The notes beneath the pieces were generated by a model that saw only the letters and a list, made by a program, of their open reading frames with translations, did no database searches and was not told the origin of the DNA. 64,000 nt of DNA. Origin: RGIG990 sp045589455 (GTDB lineage Bacteria; Verrucomicrobiota; Kiritimatiellia; RFP12; UBA3636). The position numbers and the translations under genes are program-made. This document shows, in pieces, positions 18,951 through 28,103 of the stretch (the first letter of the stretch is position 1; every line of letters begins with the position of its first letter). Location: positions 1-64,000 of the forward strand of contig JAZNPC010000010.1 in NCBI GenBank assembly GCA_045589455.1, given 5' to 3'.

Positions 18951-20840
18951 TTATAGATCGTTTGCAACAACCTTATCGAACTCATCAGTGATTTCCTTGC
19001 TTGGTGCCTTTGTTAGCAAGCTAATAACAACAATTGTGATGAGTGATAGAACAAAGCCAGGAACGATTTCGTATAGCTTGAAGATAGTTACATCAGGGAA
19101 GTTAGCTGCGAATACAAACTTCCAAACAATCGCTGTTACTGCACCAACAACCATACCGGCTGCAGCACCAAAAATGTTTGTGCGCTTCCAGAATAGAGCA
19201 AGTAGAATTACAGGACCAAATGCAGCACCAAAGCCAGCCCATGCAAATGAAACAATATCCATAACTTTGCTTAGGAATGTATTTGGTGTGTTTGAGCTAA
19301 TCTCTTCTTTACCTTCATTTTTTAGCCCTTCTAGAATTTCTTTAGAAACATTGATACTGGAAGCATTAGAATCTCTATATTTTGTACCGTTCCCTAGAGC
19401 AACAAACTCAATCACGTATTCTTTGTTTTCTATATCGAAGCAAACAGTAGAAAGAGATAAATTATCTTGATTTTCCACTTTTATTATTTTTTCTTCAATT
19501 GTTTGACGAATTTGCTTGCCGTTTTGTTGAGCTAGTTCGAATGTAGATATTTTATATTCTTTTACAACATTAGGATCAACCATCCAGTTCAAGGAAATTG
19601 AATTGTCCTCCATAAATTTACCATTGACTTTAGGTGCTTCATGCTTACGTAAATCTTGGACTGTCATTGCTGCAGCAACTACTGCGATAACAGCAACAGA
19701 CAAGCGGCTAACAAGAACAAGCTCCTTGTTGCTTGCGCCCTTGTGAATCCACTTCTTGTAGATATCATTTGAGAAAGCAGAAGCAGATACAAGTAGCTGA
19801 GAGTCTGCTGTACTCATGATAGCAGCCAAAATTGCTGACATCATTACACCAACGATTGCTGGGTGGAATAGCTGCTTAATCATATGCATAAAGATGTTCT
19901 CTGCATCTTTAACCTCAACACCGTGCTGGCTAGCAAAGATGTGACCTAGAACACCAACTGCGATTGCTGCAACTAGAGAAATAACAACCCATGTCATAGC
20001 GATGCGACGAGATTCTGTAATCTGGCGTGGGCTCTTGATAGCCATAAAGCGAACAAGAATGTGTGGCATACCAAAATAGCCAAGTCCCCAACCGATGTTA
20101 GAAATAATATCTGTTAGGAAGGAAACAGATTTGCCATTTTCTGCATTAGTAAATAGGTTCAAGTAGTAAGGATTTGCTGTGTTTAGATTATCAACAGTTG
20201 AAGCCCAACCACCAGCCTGGTAGATAACAAGAGCAGGAACAACAACAATTGCAAAGAACATTAGAGTTCCCTGAATTAGGTCTGTCCAACAAACAGCCAT
20301 GAAGCCACCTAGTAGTGTGTAGGAAACAATCACAATTGCACCAATAATTAGAGCAACCATTGGAGAAATTCCAAAGGTTGTTGTGAATAGCTTTGTGCAA
20401 GCAACGAATCCAGATACTGTGTAGAATAGGAAGAATGTAAGAATGATTAGCGCTGCAACACCGCGTAGAACGCCTGAATTATCGTGGAAACGATTTGAGA
20501 AGAACTCAGGAATTGTCACAGAGTCATTACATGCGTGGGAATATGTGCGTAGGCGCTTTGCAACTATTTTCCAGTTAAGGTATGTGCCGATAACTAGACC
20601 AACACCGATCCAGGAAGCGCTTAGACCAGAGGCGTAGACTGCACCAGGAAGACCCATTAAAAGCCAACCACTCATATCTGATGCCTGAGCAGATAGAGCA
20701 ACTACCCACTTATTCATTTTGCGGTCACCTAGATAGTAATCTCCAAGTGTTGATGATTTTTTACTGAATAGGAAACCAATTCCTAGCATGATGATTAGAT
20801 AAACGACGAATGCGCCAATAATGTAATATTGATATTGCAT
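18951..20840 (-). CDS. putP: Sodium/proline symporter with an extra extracytoplasmic domain
   Basis: Na+-driven proline uptake across the inner membrane (SSS family). The 629 residues include the PutP core: 'AQASDMSGWLLMGLPGAVY' (substrate/Na+ site region, residues 51-69), 'SYTLLGGFMAVCWTDLIQG', 'ILAAIMSTADSQLLVSASAF' and 'FAWAGFGAAFGPVILL'. E. coli PutP has 502 residues. The extra ~128 lie at about 396-523, between two membrane helices, in the loop predicted to face outside. That insertion reads like a fibronectin-III domain ('NSISLNWMVDPNVVKEYKIS', 'KEYVIEFVALGNGTKYR'). Function of the insertion is unknown. A promoter lies 67 bases upstream. Confidence 0.9.
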   Translation of the reverse strand: MQYQYYIIGAFVVYLIIMLGIGFLFSKKSSTLGDYYLGDRKMNKWVVALSAQASDMSGWLLMGLPGAVYASGLSASWIGVGLVIGTYLNWKIVAKRLRTYSHACNDSVTIPEFFSNRFHDNSGVLRGVAALIILTFFLFYTVSGFVACTKLFTTTFGISPMVALIIGAIVIVSYTLLGGFMAVCWTDLIQGTLMFFAIVVVPALVIYQAGGWASTVDNLNTANPYYLNLFTNAENGKSVSFLTDIISNIGWGLGYFGMPHILVRFMAIKSPRQITESRRIAMTWVVISLVAAIAVGVLGHIFASQHGVEVKDAENIFMHMIKQLFHPAIVGVMMSAILAAIMSTADSQLLVSASAFSNDIYKKWIHKGASNKELVLVSRLSVAVIAVVAAAMTVQDLRKHEAPKVNGKFMEDNSISLNWMVDPNVVKEYKISTFELAQQNGKQIRQTIEEKIIKVENQDNLSLSTVCFDIENKEYVIEFVALGNGTKYRDSNASSINVSKEILEGLKNEGKEEISSNTPNTFLSKVMDIVSFAWAGFGAAFGPVILLALFWKRTNIFGAAAGMVVGAVTAIVWKFVFAANFPDVTIFKLYEIVPGFVLSLITIVVISLLTKAPSKEITDEFDKVVANDL

Positions 20841-20906
20841 TTCTTTTCTTTTCTTTCCCTATAAGTTATAATTTTTTATTTATTAAAAAAATGTGCGATT
20901 GAAAAT

Positions 20907-20936
20907 ACTATACCATTTATTATAGGGGTTATGCAA
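20907..20936 (-). promoter_or_regulatory. Sigma70-like promoter of putP
   Basis: On the minus strand TTGCAT (20931-20936) and TATAGT (20907-20912), spacing 18, upstream of the putP ATG. Confidence 0.5.
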
Positions 20937-20940
20937 GGAT

Positions 20941-21256
20941 TTTAGAAGGAAGCCACATGCAAAGCTCGTAAATGCGGGGAATGAACTAGAATCATAGAAG
21001 TAGAACTAAAAGGAAAATAAAAGCGCCCATATGGAGCGCTAGTGCTCGCTCTGCGCATCTCTATCTTCGGGAGAATCTCTCGTACTTCTAGCCATCCCAC
21101 CCTCCCAAACTCCCAATATTCTTCAGACGAGAGCCAGCGTAGGATTAGCCGCCACGTGCATCACATCAGTAGAATTAGTACCTAATTACTGAATTCAATA
21201 CAGATAGGGTGAATAACACAAATGCGCCAAAACACATTTGTGTACGAGTATTCTGA
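20941..21256. other. Intergenic region with a repeat remnant
   Basis: No gene seen. 21131-21150 carries GAGCCAGCGTAGGATTAGCC, the reverse complement of 20-bp units at 25130-25149 and 37340-37359. A near-palindrome AGCGCCCATATGGAGCGCT lies near 21024. Confidence 0.5.
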
Positions 21257-21286
21257 TTGACAAAAGTGCTTCACAAAGGTTAGAAT
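21257..21286 (+). promoter_or_regulatory. Sigma70-like promoter of the first efflux-type operon
   Basis: TTGACA (21257-21262) and TAGAAT (21281-21286), spacing 18, 53 bases before the adaptor ATG. Confidence 0.6.
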
Positions 21287-21338
21287 TATAGGAAAAATCC
21301 ACATATAGGTGGCAATTAATAGTGATATCGGGGTAGAT

Positions 21339-23060
21339 ATGAAGAAAAAGGTAATTTTTGTTGCTTTGGTGATTGCAATTGCTGCAATTGGATTTGTTTT
21401 TTGGGGAAGAGAAAAAGCAAATCCACTTGAAAACGAGATTTTATATACGGTTACTAATGGTCCGTTAGTTATTAATGTGACTGAAGCTGGTACAATTAAA
21501 CCGCAAGAACAAATAATTTTAAAGAGTGCGGTTGAAGGCCGTAGGTCTATTATTTATCTTATTCCAGAAGGTTCTTTTGTTAAAAAAGGTGATTTGCTTG
21601 TAGAGCTAGATGTTTCTGAGTTAGAAACAAAACGCGCAGACCAAGAAATTATCGTTCAAAATGCTGAGACTGAGAAATTAATTAAGGCAGATGATCTAAT
21701 TGTGGCTCAAAATCAAGCGAAGGCAGATATTGAGCTTGCAGAGCTAAAGGTACGCTTTGCTAGAGAAGATTTGCTTAAATATATTGAAGGTGAATATCCT
21801 AAAAACCTTTCAGAGGCAGAAGGAAGCATAAAGCTTGCTGAAGAAGAATTAGAGCGTGCAAGAGATAAGATGGAATGGTCAAAAAGACTTTATGAAGAAA
21901 AATACCTTTCTGAAACAGAAATGCGTAGTGATGAGCTTTCTTGGAAGCGTGCAGAGCTAAATTTAAGAACAGCAAGAGGAAATTTAGATCTTTTACAGAA
22001 TTACACCTATAAGCGTCAGGTTGCTCAGCTTGAGAGTGACCTTTCTCAAGCAGAAATGTCATTAGAGCGCACAAAGCGCAAAGCAAATGCAAGCGTAAGC
22101 TCTGCAGAAGCTACGCTTCGTGCAAAGGAGCTAGAGTATTCTCGCCAACTTGAGCGATTAAAATATTATGAGAGACAAGTAGCTAATGCAAAAATTTATG
22201 CACCAATGGATGGTCTTGTAATATATGCTACAAGTGCAAATAATCGTTGGGGAAATAGAGAACCTTTATCCGAGGGTATTGAAGTCCACGAACGTAATGA
22301 GCTTATATATTTGCCAACAACAGCATCTTTTCAGGCAGAGATAGAGGTTCATGAAAGTAATTTAAGAAAGATAGTTCCTGGATTGCCTGTGCGAGTTCGT
22401 GTTGATGCAGTTGATAGAGCCTTTAATGGTGTTGTTTCTCAAGTATCTCCATTACCTGATGCCCAGAAGATGTGGCAAAATCCAGACCTCAAGGTTTATA
22501 AAACAATCATTAAGCTAGATGGAGGCGGGGATTTATTAAGATCTGGTATGAATTGCGTTGCTGAAATCATTATTGAGCAATTTGTTGAAACACTTTATAT
22601 TCCAATACAATGTGTTGTAATGGTAAATGGTGAAAGTGTTGTTTATGTTGTTGATTCTGAAGGAAATCTTGAGCAGAGAAAGGTTGAGCTTGGGCTAGAT
22701 AATGGTCGTTTTGTTCAAGTAATTTCTGGACTTTCCGAGGGAGAAAGGGTTATGGAAAATCCTCCATTAGATGGTTCAGAGTCTGAAACAAGTAAAACCT
22801 TGGCCCATGAAGGAACTACACCTGTGAATGCTCCTAATGCTCCAATAGTGCCTGCATCTACAGCTATTCAAACACCTCCATCTCAAGCCACGCCTCAGCA
22901 AGAAGCAGCGGCACCAAATGCGAAGCCTACAGAACAAGCAAAGGCAGTAGAGGAGGCTGTTGAACAGCCTAGTGCTGCTTTAGATCAACCTATTGTGGAA
23001 GCACCTACAAATACAACTATTGAGGCAACTACTGTAGTAGCGACAGATGTACAAGAATAG
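21339..23060 (+). CDS. MacA/HlyD-like periplasmic adaptor protein
   Basis: Membrane-fusion adaptor expected to couple an inner-membrane ABC exporter to the outer membrane. The ATG at 21339 directly precedes the signal anchor (MKKKVIFVALVIAIAAIGFVFWG); an upstream in-frame ATG at 21309 is unlikely. 573 aa: membrane anchor (1-22), lipoyl-like half ('GRRSIIYLIPEGSFVKKGDL'), a long alpha-hairpin rich in Glu/Lys/Arg (~90-280), second lipoyl half ('ANAKIYAPMDGLVIYATS') and beta-barrel region (~330-470). The last ~90 residues are Ala/Pro/Thr/Gln-rich low complexity, unusual for MacA. Followed after 3 bases by the ATPase; the operon has no outer-membrane channel of its own. Confidence 0.85.
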   Translation: MKKKVIFVALVIAIAAIGFVFWGREKANPLENEILYTVTNGPLVINVTEAGTIKPQEQIILKSAVEGRRSIIYLIPEGSFVKKGDLLVELDVSELETKRADQEIIVQNAETEKLIKADDLIVAQNQAKADIELAELKVRFAREDLLKYIEGEYPKNLSEAEGSIKLAEEELERARDKMEWSKRLYEEKYLSETEMRSDELSWKRAELNLRTARGNLDLLQNYTYKRQVAQLESDLSQAEMSLERTKRKANASVSSAEATLRAKELEYSRQLERLKYYERQVANAKIYAPMDGLVIYATSANNRWGNREPLSEGIEVHERNELIYLPTTASFQAEIEVHESNLRKIVPGLPVRVRVDAVDRAFNGVVSQVSPLPDAQKMWQNPDLKVYKTIIKLDGGGDLLRSGMNCVAEIIIEQFVETLYIPIQCVVMVNGESVVYVVDSEGNLEQRKVELGLDNGRFVQVISGLSEGERVMENPPLDGSESETSKTLAHEGTTPVNAPNAPIVPASTAIQTPPSQATPQQEAAAPNAKPTEQAKAVEEAVEQPSAALDQPIVEAPTNTTIEATTVVATDVQE

Positions 23061-23063
23061 GCA

Positions 23064-23777
23064 ATGGAACAATCTACCATGATGAAAATAGATCCTTCGC
23101 GTACTTATGCTGTAAAGTTTGAAAATCTATCCAAGCATTATGATTTTGGTGGTCAGATTGTTCGCGCACTAGATGGAGTAACCGCTTGTTTTGAAAAGGG
23201 AAGCTTTTGGGCTATTATGGGTGCTAGCGGTTCTGGCAAAAGTACAATGTTGAATATTCTAGGTTGCTTAGATAGACCTACAACAGGACAGTATTTCCTT
23301 GATGGGAAGGATGTTTCTAGATTAAATGATGATGATTTAAGTGATATTCGCTTAAATTACCTTGGATTTGTTTTTCAGAGTTTTAATTTGATTCCTCAAT
23401 TGACTGTTGCAGAAAACATTGCTCTTCCTTTGTATTACAGGGGAGTTTCAGAGGAAGGGTGTTTAATTAAGGCAAAGGAAATGGCGGAGGTCGTGGGGCT
23501 CTCAAATCGATTAGAGCATAGACCAATGCAGCTTTCTGGTGGCCAACAGCAGCGTGTAGCAATTGCCCGAGCATTATCAACAGATCCAGTTGTTTTGCTT
23601 GCTGACGAGCCAACAGGCAACCTAGACTCTACCACAAGTGTAGAAATTATGAAGCTTTTGGACGAAATGAACCGCTATGGTAAAACAGTAATTATGGTTA
23701 CTCATGAGCCTGATATTGCTGAATTTGCACAGCATCGATTGATTATGAAGGATGGCAAAATAGATAGGATTAGTTAA
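23064..23777 (+). CDS. MacB/LolD-type ABC transporter ATP-binding protein
   Basis: Energises the adjacent permease. 237 aa with Walker A 'GASGSGKSTMLNILGC', Q-loop 'FVFQSFNLIPQLT', signature 'LSGGQQQRVAIARALS', Walker B 'VVLLADEPTGNLDS' and the H-loop 'MVTHEPDIAEFAQH'. The 'DEPTGNLDS' form and this motif set are typical of the type VII (MacB/LolD/FtsE) group. It starts 3 bases after the adaptor gene and ends one base before the permease start, so the three genes are surely one transcription unit. Confidence 0.92.
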   Translation: MEQSTMMKIDPSRTYAVKFENLSKHYDFGGQIVRALDGVTACFEKGSFWAIMGASGSGKSTMLNILGCLDRPTTGQYFLDGKDVSRLNDDDLSDIRLNYLGFVFQSFNLIPQLTVAENIALPLYYRGVSEEGCLIKAKEMAEVVGLSNRLEHRPMQLSGGQQQRVAIARALSTDPVVLLADEPTGNLDSTTSVEIMKLLDEMNRYGKTVIMVTHEPDIAEFAQHRLIMKDGKIDRIS

Positions 23778-23778
23778 G

Positions 23779-25056
23779 ATGATTAATTTAAGCTATACTT
23801 CATTTAAGCGAAATGTTCGCCTAGGAATAAAGAATCTACTATTGCATAAGCTTCGCTCAATGCTGACGATGCTTGGCCTTGTTTTTGGTGTTGGTAGTGT
23901 TATTGCCATGTTAGCAATTGGTGAAGGAGCAAGTGAGGAGGCTCTAGAACAAATCCGTATGCTAGGAAGTAAAAATATTATTATTACTTCAGTTAAGCCT
24001 GTAGAAGAAAATGCAAAACAAAATAATAATATCCGGCTCAGTGTTTATGGATTGTTGTATAATGATTTTTATGCGATTAGTGAAACAATACCAACGGTTT
24101 CTTGTGTGGTGCCTGTAAAGGCCATGGAAAAGGTCGCAAGATATGAAGATTCCTCAAGTAATTTAAGAATTGTTGGCACAACAAAGGATTGGTTTAAACT
24201 GGTTGATAGAGAAAAACTAATTGGCCGAGTTTTAACAGAGAATGATGTGGTAGAAAGCCGTTCTGTTGCTGTGTTAACGGAATCAGGAGTTCGTAAGCTA
24301 TTGGCCAACGAAAATGCTGTAGGTGAATTTCTTCGAATTGGCGGAAATTCGTATGAAATTGTTGGTGTTATTAAAACAGAAAAGCTAGCAGACTCTGGAA
24401 TGCAAATGCCTGATAGAGAGGCAGATGTATATATACCAATATCAACAGTTCGACTACACTATGGAGATAGATATACTCAAAATAAGGAAGGCACTAGAAT
24501 TAGTGAATTGGTTCAACTACACCAAATTATTGTTGAGGTAAGTGAAGAGAGTAAAGTAGAAGCAACTGCAAAAACTATAGAACGTTTGTTATCTATTTCA
24601 CATTCTAAGAAGGATTATGAATTAAGTGTGCCATTGTCTTTGTTGCGCCAAGTAGAAGCCACTAAACGAACCTTTTCTATTGTATTGGGAGCCATTGCCG
24701 GAATTAGCCTTCTTGTAGGTGGTATTGGTATTATGAACATTATGCTTGCTACAGTTACAGAGCGCACTCGTGAAATCGGCATTCGAAGGGCAATTGGTGC
24801 AAAACGCAATCAAATTGTTATGCAATTTTTGATAGAAACACTTGTATTGTCAATTACTGGAGGTGTTATAGGTGTTTGTTTCGGTATTTTTATACCATAT
24901 ATGGTAACAATTTTTGCTGGCATGCCAACAGTTATAACAGTTTGGAATTTAGTGCTATCGCTAGGAATAAGTACATTGACTGGTATTGTTTTTGGCCTTT
25001 ATCCAGCAATTAGAGCCGCAAAGCTAGATCCAATTATCGCTTTGCGTCATGAGTAG
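23779..25056 (+). CDS. MacB-like ABC permease (FtsX family)
   Basis: Membrane partner of the preceding ATPase. 425 aa with the MacB layout: N-terminal helix around residues 25-50 ('LRSMLTMLGLVFGVGSVIAM'), a large periplasmic domain (~50-290), and three C-terminal helices with the family motif 'GGIGIMNIMLATVTERTREI' and 'GIRRAIGAKRNQI'. Unlike E. coli MacB, the ATPase is a separate protein. Such tripartite mechanotransmission exporters move peptides, lipoproteins or drugs; substrate unknown. It would need to borrow an outer-membrane channel, for which the lipoprotein at 43970-45376 is a candidate. Confidence 0.9.
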   Translation: MINLSYTSFKRNVRLGIKNLLLHKLRSMLTMLGLVFGVGSVIAMLAIGEGASEEALEQIRMLGSKNIIITSVKPVEENAKQNNNIRLSVYGLLYNDFYAISETIPTVSCVVPVKAMEKVARYEDSSSNLRIVGTTKDWFKLVDREKLIGRVLTENDVVESRSVAVLTESGVRKLLANENAVGEFLRIGGNSYEIVGVIKTEKLADSGMQMPDREADVYIPISTVRLHYGDRYTQNKEGTRISELVQLHQIIVEVSEESKVEATAKTIERLLSISHSKKDYELSVPLSLLRQVEATKRTFSIVLGAIAGISLLVGGIGIMNIMLATVTERTREIGIRRAIGAKRNQIVMQFLIETLVLSITGGVIGVCFGIFIPYMVTIFAGMPTVITVWNLVLSLGISTLTGIVFGLYPAIRAAKLDPIIALRHE

Positions 25057-25129
25057 CTTGGATAGCTATAAATTAGATAATTAGATTTTATATTTCTATC
25101 GGGGTGGCGTATGTGATGGCTAGGGCGAC

Positions 25130-25149
25130 GGCTAATCCTACGCTGGCTC
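25130..25149. repeat. 20-bp repeat unit
   Basis: GGCTAATCCTACGCTGGCTC, identical at 37340-37359 and inverted at 21131-21150. Confidence 0.8.
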
Positions 25150-25160
25150 ACGCGGAGACG

Positions 25161-25368
25161 CAGAGACGCAGAGCTAGCGTGATGCACGTGACGCCGAAGG
25201 GACGCAGAGACGCTGAGGGCGCGGAGGACGCGGGGCTGGTGTGATGGGTGTGGTGTTGGGGCGCGAATGCGCACATTACCGCTTGTTGTTGCCTTGTCTT
25301 ATTGCGAAATCTAACGAAGCAATAAGGCAACTGCCAAGCGCTAATGTGTACGACCCACCAAGGCTTTT
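25161..25368. repeat. ~207-bp duplicated intergenic element, copy 1
   Basis: Nearly identical to 50437-50643. It holds a 'GCGTGATGCACGTGACGCC' unit, a GC-rich part ('GGCGCGGAGGACGCGGGGCT'), and at 25272-25348 a 77-nt imperfect palindrome that begins CACATT and ends AATGTG. The palindrome arms are CGCTTG(TT/GC)...TTGCCTT...TTATTGC and their complements, around GAAATCT. No protein is encoded; overlapping Arg/His/Ser-rich open frames are repeat translations. The gap 25057-25635 holds nothing else I can name besides the promoter at its end. Confidence 0.85.
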
Positions 25369-25535
25369 AAGACGAGGAGCGTGATGCACGTGATGGTGTT
25401 TTGGATGCACCAAGCTTGGTTGTGCGCTGCGCCGCGTGCGGCGCAGAGAACGCGCTTGTGTGATGGCTAGAAGTGCTAGTTTCAGCGGGTGAACTACTCA
25501 GATGTATCTTTACTTAATATATTTAAAACCTATTG

Positions 25536-25564
25536 TTGAAAATAGGGGCGTTTTTTGCTAAAAT
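25536..25564 (+). promoter_or_regulatory. Sigma70-like promoter of the small lipoprotein
   Basis: TTGAAA (25536-25541) and TAAAAT (25559-25564), spacing 17. Confidence 0.6.
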
Positions 25565-25635
25565 TTATAGAAATAAATTTTTTATTTTTGTGTGAGTTTA
25601 AAGAATACTATAGATAAGAGATAAAGGATTAAAAG

Positions 25636-26028
25636 ATGAAGAAAATTCTAATGATTTGTTCTGTAGCCATGTCAGTCATGTTAATGGTAGTAATGTTGTC
25701 CGGGTGTGAATCTGCAGATGGTTATTCTATTGAGGTAAATGCTTCCTCATATTCTGTAGGAAATGGTGGCACTGTCTATCTTTCGGCTTCTGGTTGGGAT
25801 GATTATACTTGGTCGCTAAGTGATAACTCATTAGGTTATTTAAATAAGCTTAATGGTTCAAGTGTGATTTACACCTCACGTGCAGCATCTGGCACACAAA
25901 AGATAACTATTGTTGCACGTGGTTCTGGTGCCGTTGCAGAAACTCCAACAGATAATAATTCAAGTAATAAGACACAAAAAGTCACCTCATCTCCTTTGGT
26001 TAGAACAATTGAGATTACACATAAATAA
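25636..26028 (+). CDS. Small lipoprotein with Ig-like strand pattern
   Basis: Function not recognised. 130 aa with a lipoprotein signal peptide and lipobox 'VVMLSGCESADG' (Cys24), so lipid-anchored in a membrane. The remaining ~100 residues alternate short beta strands ('GTVYLSASGWDDYTWSLS', 'TQKITIVARGSGAV'), like a single bacterial Ig-like/BIG domain, and end with a polar 'TPTDNNSSNKT' stretch. ATG preceded by AAAGGA. It has its own promoter and sits 31 bases before metG, so read-through into metG is possible. Confidence 0.75.
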   Translation: MKKILMICSVAMSVMLMVVMLSGCESADGYSIEVNASSYSVGNGGTVYLSASGWDDYTWSLSDNSLGYLNKLNGSSVIYTSRAASGTQKITIVARGSGAVAETPTDNNSSNKTQKVTSSPLVRTIEITHK

Positions 26029-26059
26029 TTTTGATAATTAAGATTAAGGATTTTTAAAT

Positions 26060-28081
26060 ATGGATAAAAGAAGAATTGTGGTAACCTCTGCGTTACCTTA
26101 TGCAAATGGTGATATACATTTGGGCCATTTGGTAGAGTATCTACAGACAGATTTTTGGGTTCGTTATCAGAAGCTTCGAGGCAATGAGTGCACATATGTT
26201 TGCGCTGATGATACACACGGCACACCAATTATGATTCGTGCAAAGAAGGATGGTATCACACCTGAAGAGCTAATTGCAGAGAGCTACAAGCGCCACACTG
26301 CAGATTTCTCTGAGTTTCAGATTAAATTTGATAATTTTTACTCTACAAATTCTCCAGAGAACCTTGAGTTTTGTAAGCAGATTTATGCAAAGCTAAAGGA
26401 AAATAATGCGCTAGATTTCCGTAGTATTCCTCAGCTTTATTGCCCAACAGATAAGATGTTCCTCCCAGATCGTTTTGTACGCGGCACTTGCCCTAAGTGC
26501 GGTGCAGAGGATCAGTATGGTGATTCCTGCGAGAAGTGTGGTGCAACTTATAACCCAACAGATTTGAAGGATGTTCACTGTTCTGTTTGTGGTGAGCGTA
26601 AGCTAGAAACTCGTGAGAGCGAGCACATCTTTTTCAATCTTGAGCAGTTTAAGGAATACCTACGCTCATGGTTAAAGGACCATACAGCAGAGGATGTTGC
26701 TAACAAGCTTTATGAGTGGTTTGATGAAGGTACAACTCTAATGCCATGGGATATTTCTCGTGATGCTCCATACTTTGGCTTTGAGATTCCTGATCATCCT
26801 GGCAAGTATTTCTATGTATGGCTAGATGCACCAGTAGGCTACATGGCTTCATTAAAGAATTGGTGTACCAAGAATAATGAGGATTTTGATGCTTGGTGGA
26901 ATAATCCAGATGCAGAGCTTTATCATTTCATTGGTAAGGATATTGTCCGTTTCCACTGCTTGTTCTGGCCAGCAATGCTTCATGCAGCAGATTTTAAGGG
27001 CCCATCACAGGTATTTGTACATGGCTTCTTAACAGTTAACGGCAAGAAGATGAGTAAGTCACGCGGTACATTTATTAGTGCTCGTACATACTTGGATTGC
27101 CTAGACCCAGCATTCTTGCGTTACTACTATGCTTGCAAGCTAAATAACACAACTGATGACGTAGATTTAAATCTTGAGGATTTTGTACAGCGCGTAAATA
27201 GCGATCTTGTTGGTAAAATCACCAACCTCGCTTCACGTGGTGTTCAGATGCTTAATAAGCGCCTAGACGATGGTATGGGTGTAATGGACGAAGAGGGCTT
27301 GAAGCTACGTGAGGAATTCTTGTCCCGTGCAGAGACTATAGCCGCTCACTATGAAGCTCGCCGTTTCTCACAGGTTCCTGTTGAGGTATGTCGTCTAGCA
27401 GATTTGGCTAATGAATACTTTGATGCAAAGCAGCCATGGGCAACAATTAAGACAGACCCAGAGGCAACTCGCATTACATTGACCAACATCTTAAATCTCT
27501 TCCGCATAATGGCAATTTACCTCTCACCAATTCTTCCTGTTTATGCAGAGAAGGCAGCAGCGCTATTTGGTGAGCAGCCATATACATGGGATGATATCAA
27601 TAAGAAGCTAGAAAATCAGAAGGTTGCTAAGTATGAATATTTGGCTTCTCGCGTACCACCTGAGAAGGTTGAAGAGATGGTAGAGAAGTCAAAGGTTCAG
27701 GCTGAAGCAGCAGCTGAGGCTCCTGCAGTACCTGCAATTCCTCTTAAGGCTGAGGTTGAATTCCCAGAATTTGATAAGGTAGATATGCGTGTGGCGCTAG
27801 TTGAGTCTGCAAGCTTTGTAGAAGGCTCAACAAAGCTACTTCAATTCACCTTGGACCTTGGTCCTTTAGGTAAGCGCAATATCTTCTCTGGTATTCGTGC
27901 ATACTATCCTGACCCACAGGTGTTGGTTGGCAAGAAGCTAATAGTTGCGGCTAATCTAAAGGCTCGTAAGATGCGCTTTGGCGTTTCTGAGGGTATGATT
28001 CTTTCTGCAGGCTCAGAGGAGAAGGGCTTCTCTGTTCTTACAGTTATGGATGATGCACAACCAGGTGATTTAGTTTCCTAA
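26060..28081 (+). CDS. metG: Methionyl-tRNA synthetase
   Basis: Charges tRNA-Met with methionine. 673 aa, full bacterial length with the C-terminal extension. The class I signature is 'PYANGDIHLGHLVEY' (HLGH at 20-23) and KMSKS lies at 330-334. A double zinc-knuckle insertion runs through 'CPKCGAEDQYGDSCEKCG' and a further Cys pair 'HCSVCGE'. The anticodon-binding helical domain occupies ~390-540, and a tRNA-binding OB-fold (EMAP-II/Trbp-like) ~570-673 includes 'KVDMRVALVESASF' and 'KMRFGVSEGMILSA'. An Ala/Glu/Lys-rich linker (~535-570) joins the last domain. It heads a likely operon with the methyltransferase and HD genes. Confidence 0.97.
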   Translation: MDKRRIVVTSALPYANGDIHLGHLVEYLQTDFWVRYQKLRGNECTYVCADDTHGTPIMIRAKKDGITPEELIAESYKRHTADFSEFQIKFDNFYSTNSPENLEFCKQIYAKLKENNALDFRSIPQLYCPTDKMFLPDRFVRGTCPKCGAEDQYGDSCEKCGATYNPTDLKDVHCSVCGERKLETRESEHIFFNLEQFKEYLRSWLKDHTAEDVANKLYEWFDEGTTLMPWDISRDAPYFGFEIPDHPGKYFYVWLDAPVGYMASLKNWCTKNNEDFDAWWNNPDAELYHFIGKDIVRFHCLFWPAMLHAADFKGPSQVFVHGFLTVNGKKMSKSRGTFISARTYLDCLDPAFLRYYYACKLNNTTDDVDLNLEDFVQRVNSDLVGKITNLASRGVQMLNKRLDDGMGVMDEEGLKLREEFLSRAETIAAHYEARRFSQVPVEVCRLADLANEYFDAKQPWATIKTDPEATRITLTNILNLFRIMAIYLSPILPVYAEKAAALFGEQPYTWDDINKKLENQKVAKYEYLASRVPPEKVEEMVEKSKVQAEAAAEAPAVPAIPLKAEVEFPEFDKVDMRVALVESASFVEGSTKLLQFTLDLGPLGKRNIFSGIRAYYPDPQVLVGKKLIVAANLKARKMRFGVSEGMILSAGSEEKGFSVLTVMDDAQPGDLVS

Positions 28082-28103
28082 CAACTAATAGCCTAATAGC
28101 CAA

